From assembly GCA_027039465.1 (NCBI GenBank), contig JALWEA010000615.1, positions 1 to 20,987 on the forward strand: DNA of 20,987 nt, given 5' to 3'. This document shows, piece by piece, positions 14,782-20,987 of the stretch. Source of the stretch: Calditrichia bacterium. Its GTDB lineage: Bacteria > Calditrichota > Calditrichia > Calditrichales > Calditrichaceae. A program made the translations under genes and the position numbers. The notes below the pieces were generated by a model. That model saw nothing but the letters and a program-made list of their open reading frames with translations, was not told the DNA's origin and did no database searches. Numbering within the stretch: the stretch's first letter is position 1; every line of letters begins with the position of its first letter.

Positions 14782-15768
14782 TTATTTCTTCAGGTATTTA
14801 TCTAAAAAAGATAAAACCGCCGGTCTTAAGTCTTTTTGTGGCGGTTGCAAGTCAAAACTGTGGCCTGCTCCTTTCACCCAAATAACCTCGCTTGGTACGC
14901 CGAATTTTTTGAGTTTTTCGTCCATTTCTTTGCATTGTTTTACGGAAACCACTTTGTCTGCTGTACCTTGTATTAGAAGGAACGGGGGTTCATCTCCGTC
15001 AATATGATTTATCGGTGAAGCTAAGTCCCATAATTTAGGATCTTTTTTCTGGCTGATGCCTAAAAATATTCCAACCAAAGTTTTATGATTCCAGGGTTCA
15101 TCCGTACGCTTATATTTGAATTCTTTCAGATTGTAAATTCCATACAAAGCCACAACAGCCTGCACTTTACTGGAAACACCCTTGTACGGTCCGGGGGGTT
15201 CCAATCCTTCTTCCGGCCCAACCGTACCGACCATTGCCGCTAAATGGGCTCCGGCGGAGCCGCCCATTACGCCGATATGATCCGGATCAATATTGTATTT
15301 ATCTGCATTTTTTCGTAAGAATTGCACCGCGGTTTTGCAGTCATAAAGAGCTTGAGGCCATGAACCAGAATCAGGGGTGGCTAATTTATATTCAATGAAG
15401 GCGGCTACGTAACCATGTTTCGCAAGCGTTGTGCAAATGCTTTTCCCACGCTCAATGTTTTTATCACCGGACATCCACCCTCCCCCGTGAATATATACGA
15501 TACCGGGGAATGGCTTATTTTTTTCAGCGGTTATGGGTAGATACAAATCCATCTTTTCTTTTCGGTTAGGAGTTAAATACGGAATATCTTTTTCAATTCG
15601 AATTTTATAAAGATTTTCCGAATTATTTTTAATGTTCAGATGCGAGTTTGCTTTGCTATTGTTCGAAGCCTTTTTGTCATTCACTTTTGTGCACATCATT
15701 AAAAAAGAACTAAATAGCGTTATCAAAATTATCAAACTTGTAATTCTTTGTAATCTCATAAAACACAT
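14782..15768 (-). CDS. Lipoprotein alpha/beta-hydrolase, carbohydrate esterase-like
   Basis: A 328-residue esterase of the hormone-sensitive-lipase/acetyl-xylan-esterase-like group. A lipobox FLMMC with C26 follows a hydrophobic stretch (residues 9-25), so it should be anchored in a membrane by lipid. The oxyanion-hole motif HGGGW is at 94-98. The nucleophile S171 is in GGSAG, and the acid and base are probably D271 (QGTADK) and H303 (GAGHSF). The N-terminal linker to about residue 55 is rich in N, S and K. It probably removes acetyl, feruloyl or other ester groups from the glycan that the exported propeller proteins then cut. It lies 55 bases from the symporter gene and 34 bases from the propeller glycosidase gene, consistent with one transcript. 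A second ATG nine bases downstream is possible, and neither start has a strong ribosome site. Confidence 0.85.
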   Translation of the reverse strand: MCFMRLQRITSLIILITLFSSFLMMCTKVNDKKASNNSKANSHLNIKNNSENLYKIRIEKDIPYLTPNRKEKMDLYLPITAEKNKPFPGIVYIHGGGWMSGDKNIERGKSICTTLAKHGYVAAFIEYKLATPDSGSWPQALYDCKTAVQFLRKNADKYNIDPDHIGVMGGSAGAHLAAMVGTVGPEEGLEPPGPYKGVSSKVQAVVALYGIYNLKEFKYKRTDEPWNHKTLVGIFLGISQKKDPKLWDLASPINHIDGDEPPFLLIQGTADKVVSVKQCKEMDEKLKKFGVPSEVIWVKGAGHSFDLQPPQKDLRPAVLSFLDKYLKK

Positions 15769-15823
15769 CCACTTAGTTTAGTGTTATGAATTCTATAATA
15801 ATATGATTTACTCTCGCCATTCT

Positions 15824-17566
15824 CTAATCTTCCTCAAAAGCTAATTTTTTATACCAAGTATTATATAATATACTAACGCCTGTTATTGTAATAACGAAAC
15901 TAATTAGCGAATAGACATACCAATGACCTATTAAAAACATGAAAGTTAAATAAAACACCAAAATAGAAATAGAGCCGACGATTACATTTGTAAGTATAAT
16001 TGAGGTTTTGTTTAAATTATAATTAAGTTCTCTTTTTGTTAATCCCGAAGCTATGCGTATGGGTTTCCAATAACCTTTCGGTTTAACATCGCGAAAGAAT
16101 TTAATAAGCACATTTTTATCGGTAGGTTCGGTTAATAAAGAACCGGCAATACAACCGATTAACGCTACAATATTTACAGCAGGAGCATAAACATAGATCG
16201 GTGTTTCCGGTCGGACTATCACAATCAACGAAACGATCATTCCGAGTAAAGCGCCGATAGCATATCCCCAACTGTTTAGCCTCCACCAGAACCATCGGAG
16301 TATATTTGGAATAAGATAACTCCCGTTGAGTCCAACGACTAACCACGCCCATATCTGGTTTATAGATTCAGCATGAAAACCAATTACAATTCCCAAAACG
16401 ACAATGCCAACGCTGGCAAGATAACTGTAAAGCACTAAGGTCTTTTGACTCGGATTTCGCTTAAAAGGCTGAATCAGATCACGCACAACCATTGAGGCTC
16501 CAACATTAACTATTGTGCTAAAAGTGGACATGAATGCACCGACAAAGCCGGCCAATACAAATCCCTTGATTCCCAAAGGAAGATAATCTCTTAAAATAGT
16601 CGGTAGAATCCTTTCAGGATCCTTAATATTTACAAGGCCGCTAATAGCAAGGTAAGTTATTGATGCTATCATAATATATCTAAATACGTAAAAGAGTGCA
16701 TGACCGGCTCCGGTTTTGGAAGCATGTTTTGAATTAGGACTTGCGAAGTATCTCTGTTCGGCAAATCCTCCTCCTCCGGCAGAGCCGGTCGCCATAAAAA
16801 TGCCGCTCATTAACCAGATTAGACTCAGCATTCCGAACATTTCATATCCCGCGTGCATAGTTCCTTTAAGCTCGGGCATTTGCCATTGGGGCAATAAAGA
16901 AGTGGAAAAATTTGCATGAAGTATTGTCGTGTCTACGTGAGTAAAAGCAATAATTGCTACAATAATGGAGCTAATGGCTAATATTGTCCCTTGCATAACA
17001 TCGGTAAATACAACAGAAGTAAAGCCTCCGATAACCACATAAGTCGTAGTTACAATAAACAGTCCGATTGCACATTGGGTTGGCGTAAACGGCAAAAATG
17101 TTGCGGCAAATTTACCGGTTCCTTTAAAGGCTATTGCAATCATAAAAGTCAAAAAAATAACAGCAATAACCGCGAACGTAGTACGTGCAAAAACTCCCCC
17201 CTTATCTTTACCAAACCGTGCTTTGAGCAATTCAGCCGCAGTCATAACGTTTGTTTTGCGCAACCACCTTCCCAAATAACTCATTAAAAATGCCCCGATA
17301 AAAAAGGCAAAAGAGGCCAATAACCACCAAGCTTTCATACCCAAAACATAAAAAAGGGAAACAACCCACATAGTACCGCTTATATCAAAACTACCGGCCG
17401 CACTCGACATTCCCAATGCCCACCAGGGGAGTGTTTTTCCACCGAGAAAATATTCTTCGATATTCTTTGACGCCCGTTTTCGAAGCCAGATACCCACAGC
17501 TAATACCAGAATAAAATAAGTTAGAAGGATTCCAATATCGACTACTGACAATTTAATGTTAGTCAT
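15824..17566 (-). CDS. Sodium:solute symporter (SSS family)
   Basis: An inner-membrane Na+-coupled transporter of 580 residues with about 13 hydrophobic segments. It reads like family members from LTYFILVLAVGIWL (about 15-30) onward. GGFTSVVFTDVMQG (180-193) is the conserved SSS signature, and GAFMSTFSTIVNVGAS (343-358) lies where the Na2 sodium site is in vSGLT and SiaT. I prefer the ATG at 17566, because the two codons before it would begin at a TTG (17572) with no better ribosome site. SSS members carry sugars, sialic acids, sugar acids, amino acids and others; its place among sugar-catabolic genes suggests a monosaccharide or acidic sugar. It is the only importer in the window, and no TonB-dependent receptor or ABC transporter accompanies it. 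The crossing of the outer membrane is therefore unexplained here. Confidence 0.93.
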   Translation of the reverse strand: MTNIKLSVVDIGILLTYFILVLAVGIWLRKRASKNIEEYFLGGKTLPWWALGMSSAAGSFDISGTMWVVSLFYVLGMKAWWLLASFAFFIGAFLMSYLGRWLRKTNVMTAAELLKARFGKDKGGVFARTTFAVIAVIFLTFMIAIAFKGTGKFAATFLPFTPTQCAIGLFIVTTTYVVIGGFTSVVFTDVMQGTILAISSIIVAIIAFTHVDTTILHANFSTSLLPQWQMPELKGTMHAGYEMFGMLSLIWLMSGIFMATGSAGGGGFAEQRYFASPNSKHASKTGAGHALFYVFRYIMIASITYLAISGLVNIKDPERILPTILRDYLPLGIKGFVLAGFVGAFMSTFSTIVNVGASMVVRDLIQPFKRNPSQKTLVLYSYLASVGIVVLGIVIGFHAESINQIWAWLVVGLNGSYLIPNILRWFWWRLNSWGYAIGALLGMIVSLIVIVRPETPIYVYAPAVNIVALIGCIAGSLLTEPTDKNVLIKFFRDVKPKGYWKPIRIASGLTKRELNYNLNKTSIILTNVIVGSISILVFYLTFMFLIGHWYVYSLISFVITITGVSILYNTWYKKLAFEED

Positions 17567-17640
17567 AACCAATTCTTTCTATATTGTTTTTTTATTGATA
17601 ATTCTGAGTATCCCGTTACTTTCTCCGACTATTCGAATTA

Positions 17641-18378
17641 CTAATCCACTCTTAGCCCTCCGTTTTGGTCAATGATCTCACCGGTAATAAACCCTGCAAG
17701 TGGATCTACCAAGAAGCGGACCACATGAGCAAATTCTTCCGGTTCGCAGAAACGGTGGACGGGAATTTTTTCAAGCACTTCTTTGCGCTGGGCTTCGGTC
17801 AATTGTTCCATGATCATCGGTGTGCGTACATAAGCCGGGGCTATTCCGTTCACGGTAATACCATAAGCGGCTGTTTCAACGGCTAGTGAAAACGTTAGTG
17901 CAATCATTGCTCCTTTTGATGTGGAATAGGCCGTACCTGCCGTGAGTCCGCCATTTTTCCCTGCAAGAGAACAGGTGTTAATAATTCGCCCCCATCTTTT
18001 CTTTTTCATTGATGGAATGACGGCCTTCGAAAGATAAAAGGCGCCGTCTAAATTAATTCGATGGATTCTTCGCCATTCTTCCGGTGTGGTGGATTGCGAT
18101 TTATTATTGGATAAGATTCCGGCGTTATTGACTAATATATCAATGGTCCCGAATTCTTTTGTTATTTTGGTCATAGCATCTTCTACTTGATCGGGATCGC
18201 CAACGTCGAAGACGATTGAGTAAGTTTCGCCTTTAAGCTCTGTTGCCATTTTGTCAAGTCTTTCTTTATCTATATCAGCCAGAACAACCTTCATCCCTTC
18301 TTCAAGTAAAACCTTTGCCGTCGCCTTCCCCAAAACTCCTGCTGCGCCGGTTATCATAGCTATTTTTTGCTCGCCCAT
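17641..18378 (-). CDS. Short-chain dehydrogenase/reductase (SDR)
   Basis: A cytosolic 245-residue classical SDR. The cofactor loop TGAAGVLG is at 10-17, NNAG at 84-87, and the catalytic S137-Y151-K155 (YSTSK) set is complete. An aspartate (D35, in VVLADIDKERL) after the second strand favours NAD over NADP. The C-terminus GEIIDQNGGLRVD is of the FabG-like type. By context it probably oxidises a sugar, a sugar alcohol or a keto intermediate rather than acting in fatty-acid synthesis; L-fucose and L-rhamnose dehydrogenases of this type produce lactones in non-phosphorylative pathways. It starts 11 bases after the end of the hydroxyacid dehydrogenase gene, with AGGA reaching into that gene's stop codon. 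It forms a block with the next two genes upstream. Confidence 0.9.
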   Translation of the reverse strand: MGEQKIAMITGAAGVLGKATAKVLLEEGMKVVLADIDKERLDKMATELKGETYSIVFDVGDPDQVEDAMTKITKEFGTIDILVNNAGILSNNKSQSTTPEEWRRIHRINLDGAFYLSKAVIPSMKKKRWGRIINTCSLAGKNGGLTAGTAYSTSKGAMIALTFSLAVETAAYGITVNGIAPAYVRTPMIMEQLTEAQRKEVLEKIPVHRFCEPEEFAHVVRFLVDPLAGFITGEIIDQNGGLRVD

Positions 18379-18389
18379 ATCATTTTTTC

Positions 18390-19403
18390 CTAATTTATTA
18401 AATTCATTTTTTCATATTTTTTTTCAAGGAAAAAACCTATATTTTCCATTACTTTTCTTTCAATGTTTTCATTGGCTTCAAAGGTGTCCGAAGCTATATG
18501 AGGTGTTAAGATAATATTGTCGAGCTTTCTCAAATCATATTCCGGAGATATCGGTTCATACGGCTCTTTATTAAATACGTCAACGCCTGCCGCTTTTAAT
18601 TGAGATGATGTCAGAGCCTTAAAAAGTGCTTTTTCATCGATAAGTGCGCCTCTGCTTGTATTTATTAAAATACTTCCCGGCTTCATCTTATTGAGACGTT
18701 CCTCATTGAAAAAATATCGGGTTTTTTCATTGACCGGAAGATGGATCGAAACGATATCGACTTTTTTAATAAAAGATTCAAAATCCGTGAAATATTCTTT
18801 TAACCCGTAATGAGATAAAAACGAGTTCGCGGACATATTTTCTTTTGCTGCTTGGATTGATAACGGGAGAGCGTCGAAGGCAAATACCCGCATGCCAAAT
18901 CCTTTGGAAGCGATAAGAGCCGTTTTTTTACCGATACTGCCCAAGCCGACGATCCCTAATGATTTCCTAAAAAGTTCAAAACCTCTTTCCGGTTTGAATT
19001 CGTTATTATGCATACGGCTATCCATCGTTGGAATTTTTCGCGCTATACTCAGTAGAAGGGCAAAAGCATGCTCAGCCACAGAACGGTCAACTGCTTGGGG
19101 AGTATTTGCCAGCAAAATGTTATATTTTTTGCATAGGGCCAGATCTATTCCATCAAAACCAACGCCATGCCTTGCAATCAGTGAGGGCTCCTGGCCCGCA
19201 TTTTCATTTAGCGCAAGATAAAGATCGCCGGTATATTTTTCGACGCCTAAAACAACGATCCGCGCTCCGCTGGATCTAATACTTCGAGCGACCTCTTTCT
19301 CATCCGGTGCGCAGGATATCCATTCAATTGAGTCGGTGTATTCCGAAAAAACATGCTCCCCTTTTTTGTATTCCTTTTCTGTTATGACAACCGGAATTTT
19401 CAT
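18390..19403 (-). CDS. D-isomer-specific 2-hydroxyacid dehydrogenase
   Basis: A 337-residue NAD-dependent dehydrogenase of the phosphoglycerate/glyoxylate/hydroxypyruvate family. The nucleotide-binding motif GLGSIG is at 153-158, and the catalytic R251 (INTSRG), E280 (NKEPYEP) and H302 (TPHIAS) are all present. D177 at the end of the second strand of the Rossmann fold favours NAD. It would interconvert a 2-keto acid and a D-2-hydroxyacid, for instance a product released by the neighbouring aldolase or a sugar-acid intermediate. Its ATG overlaps the stop of the aldolase gene by four bases (ATGA), so the two are translationally coupled and probably act in sequence. The lack of a C-terminal ACT domain argues against a serine-pathway SerA. 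Confidence 0.9.
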   Translation of the reverse strand: MKIPVVITEKEYKKGEHVFSEYTDSIEWISCAPDEKEVARSIRSSGARIVVLGVEKYTGDLYLALNENAGQEPSLIARHGVGFDGIDLALCKKYNILLANTPQAVDRSVAEHAFALLLSIARKIPTMDSRMHNNEFKPERGFELFRKSLGIVGLGSIGKKTALIASKGFGMRVFAFDALPLSIQAAKENMSANSFLSHYGLKEYFTDFESFIKKVDIVSIHLPVNEKTRYFFNEERLNKMKPGSILINTSRGALIDEKALFKALTSSQLKAAGVDVFNKEPYEPISPEYDLRKLDNIILTPHIASDTFEANENIERKVMENIGFFLEKKYEKMNLIN

Positions 19404-20185
19404 TTTTTCTCCTCGTATTTTGCCAGTGCTTCTTTTGCTGTTTTTAATGCATCCCGGGAACCTTGATCCAAATATACATCATCCATACCTAGAGCGATGA
19501 ATTTAAATCCATCATTTATAGCGCGAATAATTGTTTCTTTTTTCGGAATTACCACATGAATTCCGGCTGTCTTTCCGGCTTTTTCTGCAGCTTTGACAAC
19601 TGATTTAAAAGCGGATAGTAAAAGGGGGTGTGATGTTTCTCCGACAACTCCGTAGGAACCGCTCAGATCATAAGGTCCCATAAAAACACCGTCTATGCCA
19701 TCGACTGCTAAAATGGAATCAATGTTTTCAACAGCCTCCTTTGATTCGATCATAACCAAAACAACTGTATTTTTGTTTGCATTGGAAACATATTCGGAAA
19801 ATTGCGCCCCGTAATCATTGGCCCTAGAAAAGGCAAAGCCTCTTATCCCTTCCGGAGGATATTTTACCGCTTTTACCGCATTTCGAGCTTCTTCTGCGTT
19901 ATTCACTAAAGGAACGATAACGCCTTCGGCACCTACGTCCAGCATTTGACGGATAGTTAATGTATCATTTTCACGAACGCGAACAAGAGGAACGGCTCCA
20001 CGACCATGCATTGCACGAGCTATAGAAGTAAATTCCGCTACATCAATATCTGTATGTTCACAGTCAACTACAATCCATTCAAAACCAACATTTGCCAAAA
20101 TTTCAGCTATTCCCGGGTGGCCTAGTTGAATCCATGAACCGAGTGTTACCCTTTTTTCTAAAAGTGCTTCTTTTAATAAATTCAT
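19400..20185 (-). CDS. HpcH/HpaI-type pyruvate aldolase (2-keto-3-deoxy-acid aldolase-like)
   Basis: A cytosolic class II, metal-dependent aldolase of 261 residues in the HpcH/HpaI/citrate-lyase family. The pattern WIVVDCEHTD gives H44, the likely general base; LVRVREND gives R69; and the metal ligands are E147 (VMIES) and D173 (GPYDLS). These match the HpcH positions (H45, R70, E149, D175) closely. Members such as RhmA (2-keto-3-deoxy-L-rhamnonate aldolase), GarL and HpaI split 2-keto-3-deoxy acids into pyruvate and an aldehyde, and the order of binding residues does not say which. It is the first gene of the long minus-strand cluster, and the divergent control region begins right upstream. 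A weak GAGAA lies about 8 bases before the ATG. The expected partner, a sugar-acid dehydratase, is not found in the window. Confidence 0.9.
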   Translation of the reverse strand: MNLLKEALLEKRVTLGSWIQLGHPGIAEILANVGFEWIVVDCEHTDIDVAEFTSIARAMHGRGAVPLVRVRENDTLTIRQMLDVGAEGVIVPLVNNAEEARNAVKAVKYPPEGIRGFAFSRANDYGAQFSEYVSNANKNTVVLVMIESKEAVENIDSILAVDGIDGVFMGPYDLSGSYGVVGETSHPLLLSAFKSVVKAAEKAGKTAGIHVVIPKKETIIRAINDGFKFIALGMDDVYLDQGSRDALKTAKEALAKYEEKK

Positions 20186-20334
20186 TTTAAATTCTCATTT
20201 TCTTTATGAAACAATATGTACAGCGGTATGAATAATTTTTGCTGAATAATTGAATCAGTAGAGTAAATATCATACGCGCAGTTTGACACTTAAACAGCAG
20301 CAATCATTATTCATGGTATAGAATAACATGATTT

Positions 20335-20352
20335 TGGGGTATTCTCACCCCA
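20335..20352. promoter_or_regulatory. Small palindrome, possible operator
   Basis: TGGGGT (20335-20340) is the exact reverse complement of ACCCCA (20347-20352) with a 6-base spacer ATTCTC. It is the most GC-rich element of an otherwise AT-rich control region. There is no T-run typical of a terminator. Confidence 0.3.
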
Positions 20353-20433
20353 TTTAATAAATGATTTCAACTCTTTTCAGTTATATCACATTCATGTTAA
20401 TTAGAAGAATACCATGTAAACACCCTATTATCA

Positions 20434-20481
20434 ATATATGAACTTTTATATAATTAAAAATGTTAAAATTTGTTCATATAT
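20434..20481. repeat. Inverted repeat, candidate regulator binding site
   Basis: ATATATGAAC (20434-20443) is matched exactly by its reverse complement GTTCATATAT (20472-20481). The arms are 10 bases each, with a 28-base spacer, so equivalent points are 38 bases apart. The spacer is AT-rich and includes a TATAAT (20449-20454). The GAAC/GTTC cores make it more specific than a random AT palindrome. Confidence 0.45.
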
Positions 20482-20520
20482 GATTTTGTAATGGATAATA
20501 ATAAAATATTAGCCTATTTG

Positions 20521-20589
20521 TCAAGAAATAATTCACCAAATTTATCAACTGTTATTACACAAATCACTTAATTGTTATAATTTTCTTGA
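20521..20589. repeat. Inverted repeat flanking a promoter-like site
   Basis: TCAAGAAA (20521-20528) has its exact reverse complement TTTCTTGA at 20582-20589. The two arms bracket the extended -10 candidate at 20573-20581. Arms of eight bases in AT-rich DNA can arise by chance. Confidence 0.3.
20552..20581 (+). promoter_or_regulatory. Candidate promoter for the divergent + strand gene
   Basis: TGTTATAAT at 20573-20581 is a perfect extended -10 (TGnTATAAT). TTATTA (20552-20557), 18 bases before the hexamer, is a weak -35. It would give a leader of about 170 bases before the ATG at 20761. Confidence 0.4.
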
Positions 20590-20760
20590 TTTAATGGTTA
20601 TATATGATTATTATTGTAAAAATAATTCAAAACAACTCAACTGTATTGGTCGAGTTTATGAAACTATCACCATCTAAACGCAGACGCAGTTTTATAGTTG
20701 CTACCGATATACGAAATTATTTATAAAAAAATTTTACCATTTATTAAAGAAGGAGAAAAA

Positions 20761-20987
20761 ATGCCAAAGCCGGATATTTATGAAAGAAAAATGATTGATG
20801 TTTTAACCCCAAACGTAAAAGCGGCGGTTCTGAAACAGTATATTGGTGATACATTCAGGCTGGTCGGATGTACTCATGAAGCGGGTTACAAAAATGAATT
20901 TCTTGAACATTATCCAATGGAACGGCATTCGGTATTTAAAACCACAGCAGAGTTGGGCACTTATAACCATCACCAGCTTATAACCAA
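20761..20987 (+). CDS. N-terminal part of a sialidase-fold glycosidase-like protein (runs off the window)
   Basis: An ATG with a strong AAGGAGAAAAA site (AAGGAG seven bases or fewer upstream) opens a frame that stays open to the window end, giving 75 residues. The peptide begins MPKPDIYERKMIDVLTPNV and has no signal peptide. The last part, AELGTYNHHQLIT, resembles the first strand and Tyr-Asn-His-His region of sialidase-like exo-glycosidases, where the next segment usually reads like a first blade. This is a likeness from memory, not a measured hit. It is transcribed away from the cluster and shares its control region, so it probably belongs to the same regulon. The rest of the gene lies outside the window. 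Confidence 0.5.
   Translation, partial: MPKPDIYERKMIDVLTPNVKAAVLKQYIGDTFRLVGCTHEAGYKNEFLEHYPMERHSVFKTTAELGTYNHHQLIT

Larger units (their letters stand above)
20186..20760. promoter_or_regulatory. Divergent control region of the cluster
   Basis: This very AT-rich 575-base gap separates the minus-strand cluster from the + strand gene at 20761 and holds no ORF. For the minus strand, TATGAT (20274-20269) is a possible -10 element 84 bases from the aldolase start, but it has no good -35. For the + strand, a perfect TTGACA lies at 20283-20288 followed by CATTAT (16-base spacer), and TGGTATAGA at 20314-20322 looks like an extended -10. A better + strand candidate at 20573-20581 is listed separately. 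Three inverted repeats suggest operator sites. The regulator is not in the window. Confidence 0.6.

Noticed and set aside
18390..19403. Serine-pathway phosphoglycerate dehydrogenase (SerA)
   Set aside because: No C-terminal ACT domain, and coupling by overlap to a pyruvate aldolase gene points to sugar-acid metabolism.

Overview
The window suggests a Gram-negative, moderately AT-rich bacterium that uses Shine-Dalgarno sequences. Clear AGGAG-type sites precede many starts, which argues against a typical Bacteroidota host. An MCE/MlaD protein, a lipoprotein esterase, secreted propeller enzymes and several uroporphyrinogen-decarboxylase-like (UROD-like) genes fit an FCB- or PVC-type heterotroph such as Calditrichota, KSB1 or Latescibacteria. 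That assignment is inference; no marker gene here settles it.

Layout. Positions 1-1307 hold housekeeping DNA on the + strand: an unresolved gene end at the left edge, an MCE-domain (MlaD-like) protein, tRNA-Phe(GAA) and its terminator. Positions 1308-1972 carry no convincing gene; they hold degenerate short repeats, inverted repeats and perhaps one tiny ORF. A bidirectional terminator at 1973-1999 separates this from a run of 15 genes, all on the minus strand, from 20185 down to 2172. A divergent AT-rich control region (20186-20760) follows, then the start of a + strand gene that looks like a sialidase-fold protein and runs off the window.

The minus-strand cluster, in transcription order, is: HpcH/HpaI aldolase, D-2-hydroxyacid dehydrogenase, SDR dehydrogenase, Na+/solute symporter, lipoprotein alpha/beta-hydrolase esterase, secreted five-bladed-propeller glycosidase-like protein, exported sialidase-like (Asp-box) protein, ketose 3-epimerase-like TIM barrel, cytosolic relative of the propeller glycosidase, three UROD-like proteins, NAD-dependent epimerase/dehydratase-like protein, HAD phosphatase/beta-phosphoglucomutase-like protein, and an L-fucose-isomerase-like protein. 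Tight spacing, one 4-base overlap and one zero-base junction indicate co-transcription in at least several blocks.

Read together, this is a saccharide utilisation locus without SusC/SusD. Exported enzymes would trim and de-esterify a decorated glycan, the symporter would import small sugars, and cytosolic enzymes would epimerise, isomerise, oxidise and cleave them to pyruvate plus an aldehyde. The unusual part is the trio of UROD-like proteins with no corrinoid protein beside them, which suggests an undescribed sugar modification or demethylation step. The substrate cannot be read from the sequence alone. No sugar kinase or acid-sugar dehydratase is present in the window, so the pathway is incomplete here.
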